This document shows positions 30,013 to 40,322 of a stretch of DNA of 64,000 nucleotides, in pieces. Below the pieces are notes generated by a model, which saw only the letters and a list, made by a program, of their open reading frames with translations, made no database searches and was not told the origin of the DNA. The stretch is taken from positions 477,001-541,000 of the forward strand of contig CALZFC010000093.1 of NCBI GenBank assembly GCA_945643635.1, given 5' to 3'. The translations under genes and the position numbers were made by a program. The DNA comes from Allodiplogaster sudhausi. Lineage: Eukaryota > Nematoda > Chromadorea > Rhabditida > Diplogasteridae. Each line of letters opens with the position of its first letter. Position 1 is the stretch's first letter.

Positions 30013-32368
30013 CTGTTATGGATTTTTGAACTAAAAGTGAACATGTTGACAGAATTGACGTCTTTCGCGATGTCCTCTTTCCTAATTTAAACAATGCTCA
30101 TTGCTAACGTATTGACGAGTCTGTAGACTCCGCGAATGTCGATCTCCTTGAGAAATGCCGTCTGGATCGGCACGTCGCGCCGGTCTGCGCCGAGGCCGAC
30201 GAGGGCGACCTTGCCGCCAGGACGAGTGGCCTACAAATGATTGGAGGCCCCCCCCTCCCTTTTATTCTCCTCATCTGCTTAGGAAGACGCCTGAAAAGGT
30301 CCTGGACGGGGTCTAACTCTCCCTCCCCCCATCTTTTATTCTCCCCTCAGCTCAGGAGAACACCTGATCTATGAACAGGTCCTTAACTGGGTCTAACTCT
30401 CTCCCCCCAACCCCTACCAAAATGCACGTCTCGGTCGCGCTGTCCACGCCAGTGCACTCTATGGACGCTTCAGGCTCATGGCCTTCGAAATGGCGTCGGA
30501 TTTGCGCTGCGGCTTCGGAAGGCGAGAGCGAACTGAATGAAATGAGTGCCTTATTATAAGAAGAGAATTGTAGAAATGATAAATTAAGGTTTTACAAGAA
30601 GTCATGAGGTCACGGACCGCACATTGACGGTCGCGTCGGCGCCCATCTTCACCACGAGCTCAAGCCTCGCCTGGTTCACGTCCGAGACGACAATTCGCTC
30701 GGCGCCGAACGCCCGCGCCATCAGCACGCAGAGAAGTCCGATCGCGCCTGATCAGTGGAGATTCAGATAGAAATGAGGAGGATAAATTGACTTTTAAATA
30801 GCTACAATTGTAGGAAAGTTTTCGAGAAGCGCACAATTTGATCCGACTTTTTGGAAAGTTTAAAAATTTCTTTTTCTTAATTCTTGAGCGGTACTGTACA
30901 AAGGTATCAATCAATGCCTTTTTTTCATGTTTTTTTTTTACTTTTAATTTTATCTCTTTATTTGCTCAAGCATTGTGGCCTGATTCACATTGGAAACTCA
31001 ACACATGCGGCCTCTCTGCCTTTCTCTCCGACTCTTCCTTCTTTCTCGCTCTTCCACACCAACCCGCCCCTGCGATGAAGACTCGCGTGCCGCCGGAAAC
31101 GTGCGAGCGGCGCACCGCGTGGATGGCGACGCTCAGCGGTTCGAGCAGGGCGCCATCGTCGAAGGAGAACGACTCCGGCAATCTTAAACCCACTTTTGAA
31201 CTCCCGCCTTTTCGCCTGATAATCACGAATACAGTTTGGAACAACGCGACTACATTATACAAAAAACAAAACAAAAGAATTCAACAGAATAGCACAATCC
31301 TGTAGAAGAAATCCATTAACTAAAGATATCATCGTTCCATTTGTTCCTATCTCTAAACCCCAGACTTAGATAAACACTCATGGAACTTTCGAAGGTACTT
31401 TGTGGCCACTCAAGAGCCTAGATAAAAGGCGACTTTACTTGTGACAAAAGTCGGCCGGATGAACGAGGAAGCGACAGAGTGCGCCGTCTTGTGGATACGC
31501 GGACATGTAGCGCATCTCGGGGCAGAGATTGTAGACGCCCGCCTGGCGCATTTTTGATGACTCGTTTACTCTATTTGCTTGCTTATTTTCTTAATTTCGA
31601 TAACTTAATGATTCATGTGATAATTACAAGAGACATAACATGAAATTATTTAGACGGTGTAATAATGCCATCATAAGTCTGTGTAAACTGACAAGACAAT
31701 CTTCGCAACGACGACAAGGAATGCCCGGTTCCATTGCAACGCGGTCACCTGTGCGATTGGTATTATTGTAATGGATATTAATTAATGAATTATTATATAT
31801 ATGTATGTATATTTCTATAGTAATATTTCTTATGGGAACCCTTCTGAAGACCGACGACACCCTCGCCCACCGCTTCAACGACTCCACTCGACTCGTGGCC
31901 AAGCACGAGAGGACCCTAGATTTGCGGATTATAATAGCTAATAAATAAACGTTTTTATTGGATCGAGACCATTAAAGTTTTAGTTATTGCAGTTTCTCAC
32001 TTTCCACATTGAACAATACAATTTTTGAGACGAAGCAAGAAATGGACAAGATATAAAAAAAACCAACTCCGGGCACAAAGGGGCCAATGCCTCCTTCGCG
32101 CCAGACATGAATGTCGCTGCCGCAAATTCCGACTGTACGCACCCTGATGGTGTTTGGGATATGCTATCTTTATTTGTAAATAAAAATTTTCTTTTAACAG
32201 AGACGCTAAAATATATGACAGTATGCCTATGTAGTAAAATAAAGAAAGAACGTGACATTACCGTATCAGCACCTCTCCGCTTTCTGGGCTCGGAATTAGG
32301 CGACATTCGAGTCTCAAATCGTCCTTGCCATGAAGAACCGCCGTTAAGTTATCCTCCTCAGAGCTCAT
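29648..32368 (-). CDS. Sorbitol dehydrogenase-type zinc alcohol dehydrogenase, paralogue 1
   Basis: The ATG at 32368 gives [20 protein letters not shown]. Further exons give VGICGSDIHVW (catalytic Zn Cys), [19 protein letters not shown] (Zn His-Glu) and [15 protein letters not shown] with YNLCP, four Cys matching the structural Zn site seen in many SDH-type enzymes. [19 protein letters not shown] is the SDH signature. A Rossmann segment GAIGLLCVLMARAFGAERIV with VVSDVN has the NAD-preferring Asp. [31 protein letters not shown] and a C-terminus ending at TAA 29648 follow. Exon number is about 11, and length is close to the usual 350 residues. It likely oxidises polyols such as sorbitol to ketoses with NAD+ in the cytosol (inferred). 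All key residues are intact. The next gene upstream is a tandem paralogue. Confidence 0.85.
30243..30415. repeat. Imperfect tandem repeat (about 85 bp x 2) in an intron of paralogue 1
   Basis: Two units share CCTTTTATTCTCC / TCTTTTATTCTCC, CCTGA, AGGTCCT and GGGTCTAACTCTC, with C-rich runs. They lie in the intron before the exon coding LSPSEAAAQIRRHFEG. Confidence 0.6.
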
Positions 32369-33371
32369 TATGTCTTCTTCTTCTTTGTTCAAGCTAGGAT
32401 AAGAAGCAGAACAAATTTATTGATTGAGTCATTACTTACAACGATGTCTTCCTGTTTCGTGCACGACAAGTTATCAGAAATAAAAGAAAAATAATCAAAT
32501 TGAGACCACTCGTGACATTGAAATGCACTTGGAAACGAGATTGCGAATTGCGAAAGTCAAACAGATGAAGTGATTTGAAATGCAGTGATGAGGGTTTGCT
32601 TTGCTTTGATGTTGATTGTTTCCAGTTTGGGAGGTGACGTGACCTTGAATGAAGGAAGGAAGCTTTTTATGCAATGTTGAGATGGCTCACAGTTTGAATG
32701 CGCTCAAGAATGCAAACAACTCTGAAGAGAAAATTTGTAGGAGAGTGCGAAAAGTAGAAACGAGAAGTGATAGTAATTGGCGTAAACAATCCTTCCATTA
32801 CTCGCCTCGCGTCTCGCAGAACATTATGCTGATTTATGCTCTTTTTGCAAAGAAGTTTTATCTTAATTGTTCTTCAAACTTTCAGAAGAGAGGACTCAAA
32901 TTGTTCATCAAATGAATAGTCGTATAATTAAATCTGGATAAAATTTTATCCATGATCTAACGAGGGAACCATCTAAGCGTAAGGTGGCGGATTTTGATCG
33001 CACCTGTCCAGATCGATTACTACGGTCGAATAAATAATTCTTGCATTTTCAATTTTTCCTAAATAGCCTCTGGCGATTTTATATTGATTTTTAAAAATTT
33101 GCATAAATTGAGGATGCAAATACACTTCAGTCTGAACAAGTTCCTGCCACCTGCCAAAAAAAAACACAAACTGACTAAATATCGTAATACACATGCGTGC
33201 TACATACATTCATTTCAACCACATGAATAAGTGATTCCTAAACGGAGATAATATCAATGTTGCTTTTGGGATATATTCAAAAATTTTACGGCAATATCTA
33301 GAAAAAGACTTCTAGAAATCTTAAGCATATTTCCTGACATGAATTTAAACGAATAGAAATTGAAATCATCA
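32369..33371. other. Intergenic, nothing recognised
   Basis: It holds the upstream region of dehydrogenase paralogue 1 and the 3' flank of paralogue 2. Open frames here are short and lack splice or codon support. Confidence 0.35.
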
Positions 33372-36112
33372 TCAGTTGCAGTCAATGAACACCTTTGCCA
33401 CGTCGCCCTTCGAGCATCTTTCGAAACCCTGAAATCAACTTGCATTATCAAATCATAAGCATCAGATTTTCTAAACCGCCTCAAAAGATTGTCAAGAAGC
33501 AAGATTTGATGGTTACTTTTGCAAAAAGAAAAAAGGCACAAATATTAAGATGCACTTTTTTGGGATTGCGAATTTGATCAAGAAGGGAAAGAAAGGCTAG
33601 ATTGATAAAGAATATCTTGAATCTTTTGAAACCTCCACAACGCGTTCGAGACTGTAATGGGCGCGCGTGAGATTGGACAGATCGATTTGGCCGCTCTCGA
33701 TAAGCCGGATCGCAGTCGGGTATCTGGTAAAAGAGAGAAGATCTCACTCCATGTCGTTCGATTGGCTACATGCCAAATTAAATTTCTTTCCTCAGCCCTC
33801 ATGAGATATTTGATTTAACTCTTACTGTTAGATTCGAATTATCGGTAAGGGAATGTAAAATACCTAAGCTTTAATGACAAAATTTTTTATCGTATATACG
33901 TAACTTCTGGGCTGTACAAAATCCTAAGGAATGACGTCATCAAATATATTTTTCTAAAAAAAAACTCATATTCTCACGTATTAGCGACACGACAGACGCC
34001 GCGCACGTCGATGCCCTTGAAGACGGCGCTGGCCAGCGGGACGTCCTTCAGCTCGGACGCAACACCGATCAACGCCACCACGCCGCCCGGCCGAGTAACC
34101 TGAGAATTTGAATTTCCCGCCAAAATATTTTAGGCGGGAGATTGAATTTAGCACACACCGTCAGACACGCCTCGCACGCGCTCGACATGCCTGTGCATTC
34201 GAAGGAGACTTCGGGCTGTCGGCCGTCGAGGTAGCCCTGAACGGCTGAGGAGATCTCGTCGGCAGAGAGCGAGCTGGAAAGGTACGAAGAGAAAGAGAGA
34301 GAGAGAGAAAGTGAGAGAGATTGTGGAAGGATAGTGATAGAAAGAGAGAGCGAGAAAAAGATTTAGATTGCGAAAGTTCCTGCCATATCTCACCCAACAT
34401 TAACAACTCCGTCGGCTCCCATTGCCTTGGCCAGCTCGAGCCGCTTCTCGTTGACATCCGAGACGACGACGCGCACGGCACCGAACGCCTTCGCCGCCTG
34501 GATGCAAAGTAGCCCGATAGCGCCTGAGGGCACAGAAGGAATAATGAGGAGATGAAGGAGGAAGAAAACGAATACAAAGATACGATAGGAAACATTGTGC
34601 GGGTTGATAGCGCAGCAGCAAATGGTGATTTTATTTTCCATGCACAGAAAGAACACTCTTCCGGGCTTTTCGTTATGTTCGTTCTGATTTATTATTGTTT
34701 TTTTTTACATTTATTTTTTATGAGTACAGGACTTTCGTGACAGAGTAAGTATTTATTGAGAGTGAATAATCAAAATTTCAGAATAAAATAAAATCAAAAA
34801 TAAAATGAAAACTCTTTCGAACCTGCGCCCGCGACAAAGACGTTCTGGCCACCGGTGACGCCGGCACGTCGGACGGCGTGAAGGACGACGCCGAGCGGCT
34901 CGAGCAACGCGCCATCTTCGAAGGACATCGAGTCGGGCAGCCTTAAAAGTTGGCGCGAATCAATTGTATTCGAATTTAATCTTAGTTTTTCTATACATAC
35001 AAAATGAATGTCATAATAGCGACCGCTAACTTGTAGCAAAAGTCGGCCGGATGAGTGATGTAGCGACAGAGAGCGCCGTCGTATGGAGGCGCCGCGAGGT
35101 AGTCGATCGACGGGCACAGATTGTACGAGCCAGCCTGGCAATCGACGAGAACATTCTTCGAATCCTAACTTCTAATTTAATCAATCGACAGTTCTTTTAT
35201 AATTATTCATTGAAATAATATTTAATTCTGAATGAATGAGATGAAGGAGAAAAATAAGAAGAGGAAGAAGCAAGAGGAAGCAAGAACTTCATGCGCTGAC
35301 TAAGCAAAACTCGCAGCGGCGACAAGGAATTCCCGGTTCGAGAGCAACGCGGTCACCTGCAACCTTTAAATTTTTCTTCGAAACAAAAATTCTGTTCGAA
35401 AGCTTTAGCCCGTGGCTGTTCTTGCATAAACATCGAATCTAAAAAAAGAAGTTAAATGCATCAGTAAATTCCTCAAAAATCCCCCCACGCAAGCCGTTCC
35501 CGACTTATTTTGTACCCTTTTGCAGTCCGTCAACTCCATCGCCGAGTGCTTCCACTGCTCCACTGCTCTCGTGCCCGAGCACGAATGGCGCCTGACCAGA
35601 AATACTTATAAATAGTGTTTTATTAAATTTTTTAAAGCTAATTTGAATTATACAAAGGGGAAAATATAACAAAACACAAAAAAAAGACTAAAAAAAATCA
35701 ATATTGCACAACCTTGGGAACAAAAGTGAGCACGGCGCCGTGCTTCAAGAAGTGAACGTCGCTACCACAGAGACTTACTGAGTGAACTCTGAAAAATAGT
35801 TATTATTTATCGATTTTTACATAATATTGTGCATATTGCTGTTAAAGTATTCTTCTTTCAAATGCCCCAAAAGACATGCAGGCATAGCGTCGAGTACCTG
35901 AATTGGAGCCGAGATGAGATCAGAGATCTCTGTGATAAGGACACATCAGCATCTTTATATACAAGGTCGCTAAAGTATCTAATTGTGTAAAAAGAAAACC
36001 TGATGAGCACTTCGCCGGCAGCTGGCGCGGGAATCGCGCGGTTCTCAAGCCTCAGGTCATCCTTGCCGTGGAAAACGGCAGACAGATTTTGAGCGCTCAT
36101 TGAATTCGCCAT
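33372..36112 (-). CDS. Sorbitol dehydrogenase-type zinc alcohol dehydrogenase, paralogue 2
   Basis: The exon layout equals paralogue 1. From the ATG at 36112 the product reads [20 protein letters not shown]. It retains [10 protein letters not shown] (Zn Cys), [19 protein letters not shown] (Zn His/Glu), [15 protein letters not shown] plus YNLCP (structural Zn), [39 protein letters not shown] with VVSDVN (NAD site) and [14 protein letters not shown]. The C-terminus ends at TGA 33372. The usual GG-GPFV segment after the first Zn Cys is altered ([10 protein letters not shown]), which may change the substrate pocket. An in-frame upstream ATG at 36148 would add MILVLSIFFFLL, a hydrophobic, signal-like leader. 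A GA tract lies in the intron near 34290. Confidence 0.85.
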
Positions 36113-37279
36113 CAAAAGAAAAAAGAATATACTCAAAACGAGAATCAAAAAATTTGTAAACTAGTTTCTACGTTTTGGTGGTTGGGCTACAATATACAAC
36201 TAATAGCAAGGTATCAATTAGTATTGACATCTAAACAAAATCGAAAATCGGAAGAAAAATGTTCAAATAAAATTCATAGAACAGAGCTATCGACAGCAAG
36301 AATAGCGATATTGACTCACTTTGACAGAAAGAGCGATGGATTGAGAAGATAATCGTAAATGAATGAGAAGAAATTTCGCACGGGCGTAACCTTCAAAATG
36401 AGCGCAACATCAGGCGAGAGAACCGGCGAATTCACAAACAAGCTCATTCAAAGGTCAATCTCGCCCTTTAACTCTCTCTCTCTCGCTCTCTCTCTCTCAC
36501 TCTCTCTTTCTCTCTCCCTCTCCTTTCTCCCCCCCTCTCTCTCTTTCTTTTCTCTATCTCCTTCTCTCTCTTCATCAGTCTTCAAACACATTCTTGCACA
36601 AATTGCATGATGAATACTAGGGCAAGAGCATATATCAAGATGTGAATGCACTTCAATTAAAGAAGTAAGAAAATAAATTGGAATACTTACAAGCTGGCTG
36701 CTTCTACGTATATATATATATATGTATGTACAAGCATTTTATTGGTTAATAGTTGATAAAAATTTTAGTCAGACATATACCTTGCTAGACAGGACTTCTC
36801 CTGCTTTAGGAGGCCGATAATTCACTCACTGATCTTTGCTCTTTTAGTGTCAACTAACGGAATATTTATTTATTTATTCATACATCATAATAGATGTGAC
36901 AACAAATGGTTTGATTTCTCGACTAGCGAGACGAAATTTATTCACCTCTAAGTCCACTCATTTCCCGATTGGAGAAAAGAAGCAGGACGGTGGGTGATGA
37001 TGAAAGTTTCCCATTCTCTCACTGATCTTTGCCCTTTTAGTGTCAACTCACTTATTTGTATCTACGGCAATCGGAATATTCAACTGCTATCACTGTTTGT
37101 TTTCGTATTTCATAGGATAAGCTCATAACGTTTATATAAATAAAACGAAATGAATTTAAATTTCTTTTCTGAACTTTCGATAATTCGCGATGTATGGAAA
37201 GAGTACGACATTATAAATTATACGAAACGAGAAATATTTGCAAATTGGACACCAAAAAAGGCAGAACATTTATGGTAAT
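36113..37279. other. Intergenic with CT tract and repeats
   Basis: A pyrimidine tract of about 100 bp (36474-36575, mostly CTCT/TTTC) is present. A TIR-like end, TATTTATTTATTTATTCATA with CATCATAATAGATGTGAC, lies at about 36868-36905. CTCACTGATCTTTG.CTTTTAG with TGTCAACT occurs twice, near 36830 and 37018. No exon was recognised. Confidence 0.45.
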
Positions 37280-38068
37280 TCAGAGAGTGATTGAGATGGC
37301 AGTAAGGAAGAAGGTGATAAGGGAAGAGGCAAGAAGAGCCGTGTGGTCATTGGCTGCATTAGATGCTACAGTAGATGTTGCAGTAGATGCATCAGGCATG
37401 TCTTCGGCCGCTGTGGAATTCATTGTAGTCTGCCTATCGTTATCGAGCCAAGAGCGGAAGACGGCTGTATAATTCCAGCTTTGCTGCGTCGACTTCAGCT
37501 CCTCGTGCGTGAAGTTCTCCATGTTCGTCTTGTACTCGAGAAGAAACTAGGAAAAGGTTCCATAATGTTATTTGATAAAATATGGCAATTACATCTAATA
37601 ACTTTATTTTAACAGGCTGTTTTGCCAAATCGTTGTTCGCTATAACGCAAATTACTATGCTTATTTGTCAACTAATGGGCTTTCAAATGGTTTTCATCCA
37701 GAGCCAGGGCCGGGCCCAGTATACCTCCTCGTTGTACTTGTGGATGCATCGGTAATCCTCAAATATACCGCAGGATTGCTTTCCAATGCAAATCTCGAAG
37801 CGTGCCTGTAAAGGATAAGCAAGCGGATTTATTCTTAGAATTGCAAGTACGCTTACAAGAGCATACAAGATAAGAGGTAATAGAAAAAAACACTTACAAA
37901 AGCACATACTTTGCGACGGCAGTCTTCGTCGGTATGGTTCTTCAGATTCTTGAAGATAAAACTGTCCAGACCATCAGATGTCTGCCCAACGCGACATCCG
38001 TGAAGAGTGACGGCAGCCAAGGTGACGGCAGCGAAGAGGAAGAAGAGATGGCGGCAGCCAGAAGACAT
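37280..38068 (-). CDS. Secreted, probably membrane-anchored small Cys-containing protein
   Basis: Three exons (38068-37910, 37805-37725, 37546-37280), all in phase 0, encode 168 residues. The N-terminus (HLFFLFAAVTLAAVTLHGC) is a signal peptide. The ectodomain has Cys in GCRVG, EDCRRK and CIGKQSCGIFEDYRC, and Asn-X-Ser/Thr sites (KNHT, ENFT, WNYT, MNST). A Thr/Ala/Ser-rich stretch (DASTATSTVASNAA) precedes a C-terminal hydrophobic segment (TALLASSLITFFLTAISITL), which fits a GPI signal or a tail anchor. I do not recognise the family. It is likely a surface protein. Its 5' flank carries a 91-bp tandem duplication starting next to the ATG. Confidence 0.7.
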
Positions 38069-38069
38069 C

Positions 38070-38251
38070 TCAGGATTTCTGAAGCAGTGTCTTTTTTAGG
38101 ACAAAAAAAAATCAGAGTTCTAGCCGAATACTGAGGACCCTGCCATTCAAATTTGCGCTCTCAGGATTTCTGAAGCAGTGTCTTTTTTAGGACAAAAAAA
38201 ATCAGAGTTCTAGCCGAATACTGAGGACCCTGCCATTCAGATTTGCGCTCT
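38070..38251. repeat. 91-bp tandem duplication at the 5' end of the secreted-protein gene
   Basis: Two units begin CAGGATTTCTGAAGCAGTGT at 38071 and 38162. Both contain CTAGCCGAATACTGAGGACC and CTGCCATTCA, and differ by a few bases. The first unit abuts the start codon of the minus-strand gene. Confidence 0.85.
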
Positions 38252-38480
38252 CCGCGTGAATATAAATGACATCTATTTGGCTTCCGGCCGCGAAATCGAA
38301 TAAAAATAGAGAAATCAGAAGTAGTACTTAGAATTCGCGAATAAATCGACAAAAAATTGTAAATTCTTAGTACAACTTGTTATTTCTCTAATTTTATTGA
38401 ATCTAGGTTCGGAGGCAACTAGACGGCATTAATATGCACGCGGAGAGCGCGAAGAAAAGACACCTTCTGGTCACCCGGAA
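38250..38480. mobile_element. Foldback MITE, best-preserved copy
   Basis: The left arm runs CTCCGCGTGAATATAAATGA, GGCTTCCGGCCGCGAAATCG, AATAGAGAAATCAGAAGTAG and TACTTAGAATTCGCG. The right arm is its inverse: AATTCTTAGTACAACTTGTT, ATTTCTCTAATTTTATTGAA, GACGGCATTAATATGCACGC, GGAGAGCGCGAAGAAAAG. It has no coding potential. Confidence 0.65.
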
Positions 38481-39960
38481 ACCCGAGAAAACAACGGAAT
38501 TGCTTGGTTCATATTGTCACTCTAATTAGAATGCTGGCCTACGTGAGCCTCGCCATTCCATGCTGTTATTCTTATTCTTACCGGCGAATTCACTTCACTT
38601 CGCACCCTGTTATCCTCCTAACGCGGTTGGTCTTCTCATTCGGTCTCTCTTCCTTCTCCACCTCTCCAGTCCATTCCCTGAACATCATCAGCTTAATTTG
38701 TGCCATTATTAATATTGTTATTATTACATTATTATTGACACTATCATTTAGATATAAAATAAATAAATGTATATATATATATATATAATTCTCACTACTA
38801 CTTTTAGCCATGCAGCGTCCGCGTCCTCGTATCACGAGTTCTTTCCTGCTTTTTCGCCGTCTCCATCTTCGCCGCCTACTTTTGCTATCGCACCCGCTCT
38901 TTTCAACTTCCACCGAATGCCTATTGTGATGGCGAGCAGGTATGTATATTAAGAGAGAGAGAGAGAGAGAGACTGAGAGAGAGAGAAAGCGAGGCTGAAG
39001 ATTGCAAGTAAATATGTAGATAATTTAAATGATTAAGTGAGTAAATTAGTTTAATAATTTGGTCAAAGATTGAATCTAATTTCTCTATTTTTGCCGTCAT
39101 TATATTTTTCTACTTGTCTTATTTTTGTGTATTCTTAAGATGTCTTTCGTCTCCTACTAGAATGGCGCACCTTCTTCAGTCGGCAGCCGTTTCCGCTGCT
39201 CGCTCGTGCCACTCCTCCGCTCGCTTGGCCTCTCCGACGCCTTTCACTATCCAAGGATGCCATTTAGGCAGGTGAGAAAGCGCTTAGGCTCCGCCCTCCC
39301 GTCCTCCAATTTGTTTCGCAATCAAAGGAAGACGTCGTCTACGTGACCTACTCTTCATCGAATTATTTTATGGAAGCCCGCGCCTCGCTCTCTACACTCC
39401 GGCAGCTGACTCCGAATCGCATCATCTTCTACGATCTCGGCCTCAAAAGTAGTGAGGTATTATTTCCTCAATTCTTTTTTGTTTCCTCAGCTCTATTTTT
39501 GTTCCCTCTGTTCTTTTTTATGACTTCTTTTTCTTCTTCTTTCTCTTCAGCTCGTCGAGTTGGCGGCCGTGTGCAACCTCGAGATTCGTCGCCTCAACTT
39601 TTACCGCTATCCGCCATTCACGCGGCGCCTCAAGGGCTATCACTTCAAGCCAATCCTCATCGCTGTCAGTCGGAATCAAGGAAGAACTCGGTTCTATAAA
39701 TGAAAGCACATCCAGGTCATACTTATGTGTGTGATTTAATCAATTAGGGAAATCAAAACTCAAGAAAAGGCGGGAATTTCAGGAGGTCTTCGCTTCGCTC
39801 GACGCCTTTTGGATCATGGACACGAGCGTATATTTCCTCGTTAACGGCTCGACCTTCCATTCGAATGTGTCCTCTGGTGGCCTTCAGCCTGTCGCTCTTG
39901 GGCACAACTCTTCACATAGCATCTATGCCACGACGCATAAGAGTACATACATTAGATAAA

Positions 39961-40001
<41 letters not shown>

Positions 40002-40312
40002 ATACAAAAAACTTGTTTTTTTTTCTCTGATTGTGATTCTTTAAAAGGCACATACACTTATCTGCCGATCGGAAAAGAGCTTTCGAAAAGTCGATGGATG
40101 CTCGATGCGACCATGTTCATCCAGCGGAGCGACTTTGCACGCGAGGCTGTCAAGTGGTATGAGATTTGAGATTATTGATCTTTATATAGTTCAATTTTAT
40201 GTAAATAATTTTTTCGATTAATTTATTTATAAATAAGATAGTTGAAAAATCAATTAAATTGTAAAAGGCAGAATGAAATTTAAAGAAATAAATAACAAAA
40301 ATTAATTTAATA

Positions 40313-40322
40313 AAAATTAAAC
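40313..40322. other. MULE target-site duplication (left)
   Basis: AAAATTAAAC precedes the left terminal repeat and recurs at 43270-43279 after the right one. Ten bases is typical of Mutator-like elements. Confidence 0.85.

Noticed and set aside
32649..32915. 88-codon plus-strand ORF
   Set aside because: It lies in the intergenic region upstream of a dehydrogenase gene, with no splice context and a composition typical of AT-rich chance frames.
38504..38790. 94-codon hydrophobic plus-strand ORF, partly similar (AYVSLA) to 40770-40800 inside the MULE
   Set aside because: The similarity is limited to about 33 bp around GCCTACGTGAGCCTCGCC; no gene structure or repeat boundary could be defined.
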